In this document: piece after piece, positions 1-7,465 of the stretch
Numbering within the stretch: the first letter of the stretch is position 1
Layout of the letters: each line of letters begins with the position of its first letter
Source: Gammaproteobacteria bacterium
GTDB taxonomy: Bacteria; Pseudomonadota; Gammaproteobacteria; Magnimaribacterales; Magnimaribacteraceae
Direction of reading: 5' to 3'
Length of the DNA: 35,323 nucleotides
Assembly (NCBI GenBank): GCA_002730855.1
Contig: PCBA01000036.1
Span: 1 to 35,323 of the forward strand
Translations under genes and position numbers: made by a program
The notes under the pieces: model-generated
Seen by the model: only the letters and a program-made list of their open reading frames with translations
Database searches by the model: none
Told to the model about the DNA's origin: nothing

Positions 1-6
1 ACACGT

Positions 7-12
7 TATAAT
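7..12 (+). promoter_or_regulatory. -10 box for tRNA-Asn
   Basis: A perfect TATAAT lies 8 bases before the first base of the tRNA, so transcription would start within a base or two of the mature 5' end. The -35 would fall outside the window and cannot be checked. Confidence 0.5.
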
Positions 13-20
13 TACATTAT

Positions 21-96
21 TCCCCGATAGCTCAGTTGGTAGAGCAAATGACTGTTAATCATTGGGTCGCTGGTTCGAGCCCAGCTCGGGGAGCCA
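21..96 (+). tRNA. tRNA-Asn (anticodon GTT)
   Basis: A complete cloverleaf can be folded by eye. The acceptor stem is TCCCCGA (21-27) with TCGGGGA (86-92). The D stem is GCTC (30-33) with GAGC (42-45). The anticodon stem is AATGA (47-51) with TCATT (59-63) around the loop CTGTTAA, giving anticodon GTT at 54-56. The T arm is GCTGG-TTCGAGC-CCAGC. Discriminator G93 is followed by an encoded CCA (94-96). It decodes AAC/AAU as asparagine. It appears to be a single-gene unit, with a -10 box just upstream and a terminator just downstream. Confidence 0.97.
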
Positions 97-103
97 AACA
101 CTT

Positions 104-134
104 AAAGGCTCGATTAAATATTGAGCCTTTTTTT
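104..134 (+). terminator. Intrinsic terminator after tRNA-Asn
   Basis: An eight-base perfect stem, AAAGGCTC (104-111) with GAGCCTTT (123-130), has an 11-base AT-rich loop and runs into a tract of T residues. It starts 8 bases after the tRNA CCA. This is the only convincing hairpin-plus-T-tract terminator I can see in the window. Confidence 0.85.
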
Positions 135-162
135 TATTCTTTTTGATACTATCATTGTCTAA

Positions 163-891
163 ATGCCTGCAAAACTATTTAACCCTAACTCGGAAGACCC
201 CTTTGTCTTAAGTAGATCTAGAATTGATAATTTCTTGGAGTGTCGAAGATGTTTCTATTTAACAAATAAAGTTGGAGTCGCTCGCCCACCTTCGTTTCCT
301 TTTAATCTGAATAATGCTGTTGATGAATTATTAAAAAACGAATTTGATATATATAGAGAAAAAGGTGAACCTCACCCGATCATGGTAGAAAACAACTTAA
401 AAGCCTTGCCTTACGAACATCCCGACTTAGAAGAATGGAGAGAATCCTTACGTCATGGTGTAAAAAGGCACCACAAAGAAACTAACCTTATACTTAGGGG
501 GGGTTTAGATGATCTATGGATCAACACAGAAACAAAACAAATAATTGTTGTCGACTATAAGGCTACTTCAAAGAAAGGCGAAGTGAGCATAGATGCAGAT
601 TGGCAAATAAGTTACAAAAGACAAATTGAGTTCTATCAATGGCTCTTAAGAGGGAATTCATTTGATGTTTCTGACATTGGGTATTTTGTCTATTGCAACG
701 GGATTTCGGAAAAAGATGAATTCAACAATCAACTTGAATTTAAAACTAAATTAATACCTTACAAAGGTAATGATTCCTGGGTAGAGCCGACATTATTTGA
801 TGTAAAAGAAACACTAATGCAAGATTCTCCCCCTGAAGCCGCCTCTAAATGCAGCTACTGTGCGTATGTAAAGAAAACATTAATGATCTAA
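163..891 (+). CDS. PD-(D/E)XK nuclease family protein, Cas4/RecB-like, with four cysteines
   Basis: 242 aa. The nuclease core is visible: GGLDD (Asp116/Asp117), then hydrophobic IIVVDYK giving Asp131-x-Lys133, then QIEFY (Gln154, Tyr158), the QxxxY helix motif of the RecB/AddB/Cas4 branch. A CxxC at residues 27-30 and a second CxxC at 230-233 bracket the core. In this branch such cysteines usually hold a 4Fe-4S cluster, so that is likely here too. Expected activity is metal-dependent DNA cleavage, probably exonucleolytic; the substrate is unknown. There is no helicase domain and no cas gene nearby, so it is a stand-alone protein. It follows the tRNA-Asn terminator and its stop lies one base from the convergent cysS stop. 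No clear Shine-Dalgarno precedes the ATG. Family assignment is firm; biological role is not. Confidence 0.82.
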   Translation: MPAKLFNPNSEDPFVLSRSRIDNFLECRRCFYLTNKVGVARPPSFPFNLNNAVDELLKNEFDIYREKGEPHPIMVENNLKALPYEHPDLEEWRESLRHGVKRHHKETNLILRGGLDDLWINTETKQIIVVDYKATSKKGEVSIDADWQISYKRQIEFYQWLLRGNSFDVSDIGYFVYCNGISEKDEFNNQLEFKTKLIPYKGNDSWVEPTLFDVKETLMQDSPPEAASKCSYCAYVKKTLMI

Positions 892-892
892 T

Positions 893-2266
893 CTACTGAA
901 CTTTCCAAGTTGTCCCTTTATCTGTGTCTTCTAAGACAATGCCTTTTTCAAGCAAAGAATCTCTAATTTTATCTGAGAGCTCGAAATCTTTGCTATCTCT
1001 GGCTTTGTTTCTCTCGTCAATCATGGATTGGATCTCTTCGTTACTTAAAATTGCCCCTAATTGAAAATAATCTTTAGTTTTTTGCTGAAGAATGCCTAAA
1101 GGTTCAGATAAATTAACTAAAGTAGCTCCTAAAACATTGGCCTCTTTCGTATTTCCATTTTCTTTAGCAAGATTGATTGATTTTACTATTTCAAAAAGTG
1201 CCGCAAGTGCAGAAGGTACATTGAAGTCATCTTCCATGGCCTTTTTAAAAGGAGAAATAAGATCGGCATCGTCTGAAGGCTTTTCTTTTTTAGTATCTAA
1301 ACCAATTAACGAAGTGTATAAACGATCTAATGAATTCCTTGCTTCAAGCACTCCTTCTTCTGAATAATTTAGCGGGCTTCTATAATGATTTGAAATTAAA
1401 AAGAATCTAATGACCTCTGAAGAGAATTCCTTTAAAGCTTCTTTTACGGTTATAAAGTTATCCAGAGATTTAGACATTTTCTCTTTATCAATTCTTAAGG
1501 GGCCGGTATGCATCCAACATTTAACGAATTCTTCTCCCGTAGCACAGACAGATTGCGCTATTTCATTTTCATGGTGAGGAAATTTGAGATCTATACCGCC
1601 GCCATGTATATCAAAATTGTTTCCTAAGGCATCCATGCTCATTGCAGAACATTCGATATGCCATCCAGGCCTTCCCTTACCCCAAGGTGAATCCCAAGCA
1701 AGCCCTTCCGTTGCTTGTTTCCATAAAACAAAATCAGCCGGGTTCTTCTTTTCTTCATCAACATCTATTCTTGCACCAGCAATTAAGTCCTGAGTGTTTC
1801 TATTGGAGAGCTTTCCATATTCTTGAAAAGAATCAGTAGAAAAATAGACATCAGACTTTCCAGTATAAGCATGGCCTTTATCAATCAATCCTTCTATTAA
1901 AGAAATAATTGAATTGATGTTTTCGGTTGCTCTAGGTTCTAAATCCGGAACTATCATGCCAAGATCATTGAAATCTTCTTGCATAGATGAGATGTATTTA
2001 TCTGTTAATTGTGTTGCATCAACATCCAACTCTTTAGCTCTAGCAATAATCTTGTCATCAACATCAGTAATATTTCTAATATAATTAACTTTATAACCTC
2101 TATTTCTTAGATACCTTACAATTAAATCGAAGCACAGGAATGTTCTGGCATGGCCTATGTGGGTATCATCGTAGACAGTCATTCCACAGACATACATTCT
2201 GACAAGCTCGCCATCTAGAGGAACTAATTCTTCCTTTTTTCCAGTTAGACTATTAAATATCTTCAC
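893..2266 (-). CDS. cysS: Cysteine--tRNA ligase (CysRS)
   Basis: 457 aa, normal family length. This class I synthetase charges tRNA-Cys in the cytoplasm. The HIGH signature is HIGH at residues 36-39 and the KMSKS loop is KMSKS at 263-267. The zinc ligands match those of the E. coli enzyme: Cys27, Cys206, His231 and Glu235. The start codon is GTG, overlapping the gltX stop as GTGA (4-base overlap). An AAGAGG Shine-Dalgarno sits about 9 bases upstream inside gltX. The pair gltX-cysS is therefore translationally coupled and probably shares a promoter upstream of gltX. Confidence 0.97.
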   Translation of the reverse strand: MKIFNSLTGKKEELVPLDGELVRMYVCGMTVYDDTHIGHARTFLCFDLIVRYLRNRGYKVNYIRNITDVDDKIIARAKELDVDATQLTDKYISSMQEDFNDLGMIVPDLEPRATENINSIISLIEGLIDKGHAYTGKSDVYFSTDSFQEYGKLSNRNTQDLIAGARIDVDEEKKNPADFVLWKQATEGLAWDSPWGKGRPGWHIECSAMSMDALGNNFDIHGGGIDLKFPHHENEIAQSVCATGEEFVKCWMHTGPLRIDKEKMSKSLDNFITVKEALKEFSSEVIRFFLISNHYRSPLNYSEEGVLEARNSLDRLYTSLIGLDTKKEKPSDDADLISPFKKAMEDDFNVPSALAALFEIVKSINLAKENGNTKEANVLGATLVNLSEPLGILQQKTKDYFQLGAILSNEEIQSMIDERNKARDSKDFELSDKIRDSLLEKGIVLEDTDKGTTWKVQ

Positions 2267-3669
2267 AATGCTGCTGCCTCTTTAAGTCTTTTTAACACCC
2301 TTTCTTGTCCCAAGACTTCCGTGACCTGATCTAATTCAGGGCCCGAAAACTGACCAGTTATTGATGCCCTAATAGGCATAAAAAGACCTTTTCCTTTTGT
2401 TCCTGTCTCTTCTCCAATCAATTTCATTATTTTTGACCAGTCTCCCCAATTATCTTTTACAATTTTTTCAGATATTTTAAAGAAGTCGGACCCTGATTGC
2501 TTGATTAGATCTTTTACCTCTTTAATAGAGCCTAGAGGATTTATAAACAGGCCGTCTAAATACTCTACTGCTTCAACAGGAAAAACAATATTATCTTTAA
2601 TAAGCTCTACAAAAATATCTTTTTCTATATCTTTTGGTAGATTCTTCAAGTGCGATTCAAGCCAAGAGCTTAATTCCTCGGTGGATTTAGATTCGACCAC
2701 ATTTTTTTGCCAAAAAGCTAATTGATCATGGTCAATCCTACTTGGTGACGTTGAAATATTATCGACATTGAATACCGAAGATAATCCTTCTAAGTCCCTT
2801 AATTCATTATCAGGAATTGTATGTCCTACTCTTGAAAGATAATTGATAACGGCCTGAGGAAAATATCCTATTTCTCTTAGCTCTTTTACAGAAAGACTAC
2901 CGTTCCTCTTGGATAAAGGGGCCCCATCGTCACCTGTAAATAAAGCCACATGAATGAATTCTGGAATCTCAAGATTGAGAGCTTCCAGTAAGGCAATCTG
3001 TCTCGGTGTATTACTTAAATGATCCTCTCCCCTTAAGACCACATTTACTCCCATCAAAGAATCATCTATTGCATTGGCAAACATGAAGGTTGGACTTAAA
3101 TCTTTTTTCCTTACTATGAAATCATCTAGATCACCAGTATGAAAAGACTGCTCACCCTTAACTAAATCCTTAAAAGTTATTGTTTTATCTTTGGGTAGTC
3201 TAAATCTGTATACAGGCTGAGCACCTTTTTCTAGTTCTTTTTTAACATCTTCTTTCGAGGCATTGGCCCAAACCCCAGTGTACCTAGGAGGTTTGCCAGC
3301 TGCCATTTGATTTCTTCTTATTATTTTTAATTCTTCATCGCTAGTGAAACATGGATAAATCAAATCTTGTTCAAGTAACTTTTCATAGAAAGCTTCGTAT
3401 ATTGAGTTTCTTTCGGATTGATAATACGGGTCTTGCGAACCTCCAATTCTCGGCCCTTCTTGCCAATCCAGACCCATCCATTCCAGATCATCACAAACTG
3501 CTTCAGAAAATTCAGTTTTAGATCTTTCTGCATCTGTGTCTTCAATTCTCAATATAAAAGTACCTCTCGACTTAATTGCTAAGAGCACATTCAAAAGCGC
3601 TGTCCTTAGATTTCCTAAGTGCAAAAGCCCTGTCGGGCTTGGACAAAATCTTGATTTATATGCAGGCAT
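2263..3669 (-). CDS. gltX: Glutamate--tRNA ligase (GluRS)
   Basis: 468 aa, class Ib synthetase charging tRNA-Glu. Signatures: PSPTGLLHLGN near the N-terminus (HIGH equivalent at 17-20), the GEDH motif around 214, and LSKR at 252-255 as the KMSKS equivalent, followed by the bacterial GluRS anticodon-binding domain. The CxC...CxH zinc site of E. coli GluRS is absent; only Cys97 remains in that region, as in many zinc-free bacterial GluRS. It is first in a two-gene operon with cysS and divergent from the cyclophilin gene. In Pseudomonas this position next to cysS is, as I recall, held by glnS, so it is unknown whether this GluRS also misacylates tRNA-Gln. Confidence 0.95.
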   Translation of the reverse strand: MPAYKSRFCPSPTGLLHLGNLRTALLNVLLAIKSRGTFILRIEDTDAERSKTEFSEAVCDDLEWMGLDWQEGPRIGGSQDPYYQSERNSIYEAFYEKLLEQDLIYPCFTSDEELKIIRRNQMAAGKPPRYTGVWANASKEDVKKELEKGAQPVYRFRLPKDKTITFKDLVKGEQSFHTGDLDDFIVRKKDLSPTFMFANAIDDSLMGVNVVLRGEDHLSNTPRQIALLEALNLEIPEFIHVALFTGDDGAPLSKRNGSLSVKELREIGYFPQAVINYLSRVGHTIPDNELRDLEGLSSVFNVDNISTSPSRIDHDQLAFWQKNVVESKSTEELSSWLESHLKNLPKDIEKDIFVELIKDNIVFPVEAVEYLDGLFINPLGSIKEVKDLIKQSGSDFFKISEKIVKDNWGDWSKIMKLIGEETGTKGKGLFMPIRASITGQFSGPELDQVTEVLGQERVLKRLKEAAAL

Positions 3670-3681
3670 TTTCTAATTTAA

Positions 3682-3711
3682 TTGGAAGCTATTCTTTAAA
3701 GTACGTATTAT
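3682..3711 (+). promoter_or_regulatory. Candidate promoter for ppi-lpxH
   Basis: TTGGAA (3682-3687), 18-base spacer, TATTAT (3706-3711), in the 74-base divergent intergenic region before the cyclophilin ATG at 3744. The -10 overlaps the opposite-strand TATAAT proposed for gltX. Confidence 0.45.
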
Positions 3712-3712
3712 A
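3707..3712 (-). promoter_or_regulatory. Candidate -10 box for gltX-cysS
   Basis: On the minus strand this reads TATAAT, 37 bases before the gltX start codon. No good -35 was found at 16-18 bases. It shares nearly all its bases with the plus-strand TATTAT. Confidence 0.4.
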
Positions 3713-3743
3713 GCCTCCTCACGGCAATGATTATTAAAGAAAA

Positions 3744-4331
3744 ATGAAACAACTCTTATCTATCATTAGTTCAATAATAATACTTATTGGACTTCTTTGG
3801 CTAACGGGCTGTTCTCAAGACAAGGAGATAAAAGTGATAACGTTCGAAACAACCTTAGGGCCTGTAGTAATAGAGTTATTTGAAGAAGAAGCGCCAATAA
3901 CCTCAAAGAATTTCTTGGAATACGCTGAAAGCGGTTTTTTTAATGGAACCTTGTTCCATAGAGTTATACCTGGATTCGTTATTCAAGGAGGTGGAATGGA
4001 ATCAGGAATGATAGATAAAAGAGGCAAAGACCCAATCCTAAATGAAGCCAACAACGGTATAAAAAATCTAAAATGGACTTTGTCAATGGCAAGAACAAAC
4101 GAACCTCACTCAGCCAGTTCTCAATTTTTCATTAACCTTGTAAACAATAGTTCTTTGGATCATACAGAAGAAACTATTCAAGGATGGGGTTACGCTGTCT
4201 TTGGCGAAGTAGTAGAGGGCTTTGAAACTGTAGAAGCTATAGCTGCAGTTGCAACTGGAAGCTCGGGCTTTCATCAAGATGTGCCTTTAGAAGAGATTTC
4301 AATACTAGACACAAAGGTTACTACGGAGTAG
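3744..4331 (+). CDS. Peptidyl-prolyl cis-trans isomerase, cyclophilin type, predicted lipoprotein
   Basis: 195 aa. Catalyses cis-trans isomerisation of X-Pro bonds. The cyclophilin core carries FHRVIPGF (Arg73 is the usual catalytic arginine), QFFIN (127-131) and AVFGEVVEG (about 151-159). The N-terminus is a lipoprotein signal: Lys3-type start, hydrophobic stretch 4-20, lipobox LTGC with Cys23 as lipidation site. Ser at +2 fits outer-membrane sorting. So it should act in the periplasm, unlike cytoplasmic E. coli PpiB, which occupies the same locus beside lpxH. The stop is two bases before lpxH, so the two are cotranscribed. AAAG upstream serves as a weak ribosome site. Function is secure; location depends on the signal reading. 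Confidence 0.9.
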   Translation: MKQLLSIISSIIILIGLLWLTGCSQDKEIKVITFETTLGPVVIELFEEEAPITSKNFLEYAESGFFNGTLFHRVIPGFVIQGGGMESGMIDKRGKDPILNEANNGIKNLKWTLSMARTNEPHSASSQFFINLVNNSSLDHTEETIQGWGYAVFGEVVEGFETVEAIAAVATGSSGFHQDVPLEEISILDTKVTTE

Positions 4332-4333
4332 GA

Positions 4334-5056
4334 ATGGCTTATTGTTTTATATCTGATCTTCACTTACACGAAGGCAGACCAGATATTACTCAAGCCTTTG
4401 TAAGGTTTCTTGAAGAGACCGCCTCAAAAGCAGAAAAACTATATATCCTTGGTGATTTATTTGAAGCCTGGATAGGAGATGATGATCAAAATGATTTTAT
4501 CTATGAAATCAGAGATGCTTTACTAAAGACTAAAAAAACAACGGAAATCTTTATAATGCATGGAAATAGAGATTTTCTAATAGGACCTGAATTCGCTTCT
4601 TCTTCTGGCATGAAACTCTTAAATGATCCAATTATAGAAGAAATGTTTGGTAACCCAGTTCTCTTAATGCATGGGGATCTGCTTTGTATTGAAGATGTTG
4701 ATTATCAATCCTTTAGAAAAACCACTAGAGATCCAAAATGGCAAGAAGAATTCCTAAGTAAATCATTGAATAAAAGAAAAGAGATTGCAAAAGACTTAAG
4801 GGATAAGAGCAAACAAGCCACTGGTCAAAAGAAAGAGGACATTATGGACGTTACCCCTTCAGAAGTAATTAAAACCATGAAAGAATCATCTGTAAATCTA
4901 CTAATACATGGTCATACGCACAGGCCAAACACTCACGAGATTGAAATTAACAACCGCTCTGCCAAAAGAATGGTATTAGGGGACTGGGGTGAATGTGGGT
5001 GGTATATTTGGATGGACTTTGGATCTTGTGAGCTAAAAAAATTCTCTATTTCTTAA
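4334..5056 (+). CDS. lpxH: UDP-2,3-diacylglucosamine diphosphatase LpxH
   Basis: 240 aa. Hydrolyses UDP-2,3-diacylglucosamine to lipid X and UMP in lipid A synthesis, at the inner face of the cytoplasmic membrane. Metallophosphoesterase ligands are all present: Asp8 and His10 (SDLHL), Asp41 (GDLFEAW), Asn78 (GNRDF), His113 (MHGD) and the HGHTHRP motif with His192, His194 and His196, matching E. coli LpxH spacing. It shows that the host makes lipid A and is Gram-negative. It is second in the ppi-lpxH operon. Its last 11 bases overlap the end of the convergent gene at 5046. Confidence 0.96.
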   Translation: MAYCFISDLHLHEGRPDITQAFVRFLEETASKAEKLYILGDLFEAWIGDDDQNDFIYEIRDALLKTKKTTEIFIMHGNRDFLIGPEFASSSGMKLLNDPIIEEMFGNPVLLMHGDLLCIEDVDYQSFRKTTRDPKWQEEFLSKSLNKRKEIAKDLRDKSKQATGQKKEDIMDVTPSEVIKTMKESSVNLLIHGHTHRPNTHEIEINNRSAKRMVLGDWGECGWYIWMDFGSCELKKFSIS

Positions 5057-5663
5057 CCTCTCTCAATCTCAAAGATAAACCAAACACCAAAAAAACTAAT
5101 CCTAGGATGAATCTAGGGTCACTTAAATATATTTGAGTTTCAACTGGATAAGCAATGGTTTTTTCTAAAGCAGCTATTTTGAATTCATGCTTACCAGACA
5201 TATCAGGATGTATAACAATCTCCATAAATGCTCTTCTGCTTTTATACCTCATCAAGGCTGCTTGATCCCAGTTCTCTGCGCCCTCGATTCCAACTATATC
5301 CATTGCGGTCGAAACCGCTTTACCTGCAAAAACAGGATGGCAAGCTCTTTTAAGCAATTGCGGATACATATGTTCCATATATCGACCAAGTAAACTCTCC
5401 GCGGACTCTCCAGGCTCAGCTCCTTCAACGTCTTCTGGTTCTTCATCTATATCTATATTATTAACCATTAAAAACTGTTTTCCTGAATCGTTCTCCATAA
5501 AGCTCTTGATGGATTCATACATCTCAGAATTCAAATCACCATTATTTTCTTGAAGTTTTTCTAAGAAAAAATTAACTTCTTCTGAATCCAGTTTTCCTCC
5601 TAAATCTGTGTACCAAAAGAAAAACCCTAAATAAATGATTGTTAAGCTTGCCCAAATTTTCAT
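5046..5663 (-). CDS. Unknown two-TM protein with a DUF1330-like middle segment
   Basis: 205 aa, not recognised as a named gene. A hydrophobic segment at about 5-19 and another at about 183-200 flank a mostly soluble stretch. Residues 25-90 are acidic and helical-looking, with a Glu/Pro-rich linker near 73-88. Residues about 100-172 (motifs MRYKSRR and ALEKTIAYPVE) resemble the dimeric alpha/beta DUF1330-type fold; that similarity is from memory and tentative. The short C-terminal tail is basic (RLREVKK), suggesting a cytoplasmic end. A GGAG Shine-Dalgarno lies about 10 bases before the ATG. A minus-strand TATAAT (5733-5738) about 70 bases upstream overlaps the LexA box shared with umuD, so SOS control is possible. 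The 3' end overlaps lpxH by 11 bases. Confidence 0.75.
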   Translation of the reverse strand: MKIWASLTIIYLGFFFWYTDLGGKLDSEEVNFFLEKLQENNGDLNSEMYESIKSFMENDSGKQFLMVNNIDIDEEPEDVEGAEPGESAESLLGRYMEHMYPQLLKRACHPVFAGKAVSTAMDIVGIEGAENWDQAALMRYKSRRAFMEIVIHPDMSGKHEFKIAALEKTIAYPVETQIYLSDPRFILGLVFLVFGLSLRLREVKK

Positions 5664-5732
5664 ATTTTTTATCTCCGAACTACATCCTACTTAAATTTTA
5701 TTAAATGAAAAGCTTTACAAAATTAACCTTTA

Positions 5733-5738
5733 ATTATA
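5733..5738 (-). promoter_or_regulatory. Candidate -10 box for the two-TM protein gene
   Basis: On the minus strand this reads TATAAT, about 70 bases before the ATG at 5663. It overlaps the LexA palindrome by two bases. No strong -35 is seen at the usual distance, where the LexA box itself lies. Confidence 0.35.
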
Positions 5739-5756
5739 CTGTATATATATACAGTA
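5737..5756. promoter_or_regulatory. LexA (SOS) box of umuDC
   Basis: TACTGTATATATATACAGTA is a perfect 20-base palindrome fitting the gammaproteobacterial LexA consensus CTGT-N8-ACAG. It lies 19 bases before the umuD ATG. It overlaps a possible plus-strand -10 (TATACT, 5735-5740) and a minus-strand TATAAT (5733-5738), so bound LexA would block transcription towards umuD and probably in the other direction. Confidence 0.93.
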
Positions 5757-5775
5757 TTAATTTTACGAAACCCTT

Positions 5776-6204
5776 ATGAAAATTGACTATCTGGGCGATG
5801 CTACAGAGGAAGATTTGCCTCTCTTAGAAATACCCTATTTTCTAAATACCGTTAGAGTAGGATGGCCAAGCCCTGCCGATGACTATGTTGAGAGACCGAT
5901 AGATTTAAATGAGTACCTCATAAAAAATTCTGCAGCTACTTATTTTGTCAGGGTAAGTGGTGATTCAATGATCAATGCCAACATTGGTGACGGAGCTGTA
6001 CTGATAGTAGATAGGAGTATAGAGCCGACTCACAATAAAATTGTCATAGCATCAATTGATGGCTCTTATGCGTGTAAACGACTATTGCTCAAGCCTAGAG
6101 TTTGTCTAATATCTGAAAACCCTAAATACTCTCCTATATTTATTAACAGAGAAGAAGAACTAAAATTTGAAGGCACAGTAATTGCTTCAATTAACCTTTA
6201 TTAG
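5776..6204 (+). CDS. umuD: DNA polymerase V subunit UmuD (LexA-like self-cleaving protease)
   Basis: 142 aa, close to E. coli UmuD (139). RecA-stimulated self-cleavage yields UmuD', which joins UmuC as polymerase V for translesion synthesis. The cleavage region reads RVGWPSPA, so the cut should fall between Val28 and Gly29; E. coli has Cys-Gly there. Catalytic Ser64 lies in SGDSM and Lys101 in ACKRL, the serine/lysine dyad of the S24 family. A perfect LexA box sits just upstream. The umuC ATG follows two bases after the stop, so the pair is an operon. No clear Shine-Dalgarno is visible. Confidence 0.95.
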   Translation: MKIDYLGDATEEDLPLLEIPYFLNTVRVGWPSPADDYVERPIDLNEYLIKNSAATYFVRVSGDSMINANIGDGAVLIVDRSIEPTHNKIVIASIDGSYACKRLLLKPRVCLISENPKYSPIFINREEELKFEGTVIASINLY

Positions 6205-6206
6205 AA

Positions 6207-7463
6207 ATGACCTACGCATTAGTGGACTGCAATAGCTTTTACGCTTCGTGTGAAAGGATATTCAGACCTGATATAAGAAACAAGCCCGTAGTGGTTTTAT
6301 CAAACAACGATGGCTGTGTGGTGGCATTATCTAAAGAAGCTAAGCAAGTTGGTGTAAAAATGTGTGAGCCATGGTTCAAAATAGAGAAGCCTTTTCTGAG
6401 AAAAGGCGGTATAGCCTTCTCTTCAAACTATGAGCTTTACGCTGATGTGTCATCCAGAGTCATGCAAACTTTAGAACGCCTCGCACCTAAAGTAGAGGTA
6501 TACAGCATAGATGAAGCCTTCTTAGACCTCACGGGTTTAAGGGATTTCGAGAAGTTTGGTCATGAATGCCGTGAAACAATAAATCAGTGGGTGGGTATGC
6601 CTGTTTGTGTTGGTATAGGACCAACAAAAACATTAGCCAAAGTTGCTAATTACGGTGCAAAAAAATACCCCGCAACAAATGGAGTTGTTGATGTGACGAA
6701 TCAAGAGAGACGGCGTAACCTAATGGCAATAATGCCCGTAAGAGAGGTTTGGGGCGTAGGAAGCAGAATTGACAAGAGACTAAACTCTTTGGGTATTACA
6801 ACGGCACTGCAGTTATCAGAGCTGGATACTAAATTAATAAAAAGGAAATTTAGCAGTGTATTAGAAAGAACCGTTATGGAATTAAAAGGTTATTCCTGCA
6901 TAGGGTTAAAAGAGCAAGCAACAACAAAAAAACAGATCGTGGTAAGTAGAACTTTTAGTAGAAAGGTAACAGACTTAAATTCAATTAATGAGGCTATAAG
7001 TGACTACGCATCTCGTGCGTGCGAGAAATTAAGAAAAGAAGAGCAATATTGTAAAATGGTTTCGGTATTCATGAGAACCAACTACTTTAGGAAACAAGAC
7101 AAACAATACCACGGCTCTATGAGTTTTAAATTACACTCACCAACGAATGATACTAGAGACATTTTAGGCGCCACAAAAATGCTATCGGAAAAAGTGTTTA
7201 AGAAAAATATTAATTTTATAAAAGCTGGTGTGATGCTTAGTGATTTTTACGATGAAGGGGTTCATCAAGGTGACTTATTTAGAGTACTTAGAAATAGATC
7301 AAGAAGTAAAGAGTTAATGATGACAGTAGATAAAATAAACTCTTCGGGTATTGGAAAAGTAACTTTCGCTGCTCAAGGCATAAAAAAAACATGGTCCATG
7401 AAGAGATTCTTACAATCTCCAAGGTACCTAACTAATTGGGAAGAAATACCAGTTGTAAAATAA
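6207..7463 (+). CDS. umuC: DNA polymerase V catalytic subunit UmuC
   Basis: 418 aa, Y-family translesion polymerase. Catalytic acidic residues: Asp7 (VDCNSFYASCE) and Asp102-Glu103 (YSIDEAF). The helix-hairpin-helix region contains WGVGSRI near residue 180. The beta-clamp binding peptide is QGDLF at 354-358, equivalent to QLNLF in E. coli UmuC. The C-terminus has the short UmuC-specific tail (FAAQGIKKTW...) of the DUF4113 type. It is transcribed with umuD under the LexA box. Its end is two bases from the convergent miaE stop. Intact, with no frameshift. Confidence 0.96.
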   Translation: MTYALVDCNSFYASCERIFRPDIRNKPVVVLSNNDGCVVALSKEAKQVGVKMCEPWFKIEKPFLRKGGIAFSSNYELYADVSSRVMQTLERLAPKVEVYSIDEAFLDLTGLRDFEKFGHECRETINQWVGMPVCVGIGPTKTLAKVANYGAKKYPATNGVVDVTNQERRRNLMAIMPVREVWGVGSRIDKRLNSLGITTALQLSELDTKLIKRKFSSVLERTVMELKGYSCIGLKEQATTKKQIVVSRTFSRKVTDLNSINEAISDYASRACEKLRKEEQYCKMVSVFMRTNYFRKQDKQYHGSMSFKLHSPTNDTRDILGATKMLSEKVFKKNINFIKAGVMLSDFYDEGVHQGDLFRVLRNRSRSKELMMTVDKINSSGIGKVTFAAQGIKKTWSMKRFLQSPRYLTNWEEIPVVK

Positions 7464-7465
7464 AA

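Noticed and set aside
21-160. tRNA-Asn as an integrated-element attachment site
   Set aside because: I saw no second copy of the tRNA 3' end downstream and no integrase; the flanking genes are housekeeping.
163-891. Cas4-like nuclease as part of a CRISPR system
   Set aside because: No repeat-spacer array and no other cas gene is present in the window; the four-cysteine nuclease branch includes many non-CRISPR proteins.
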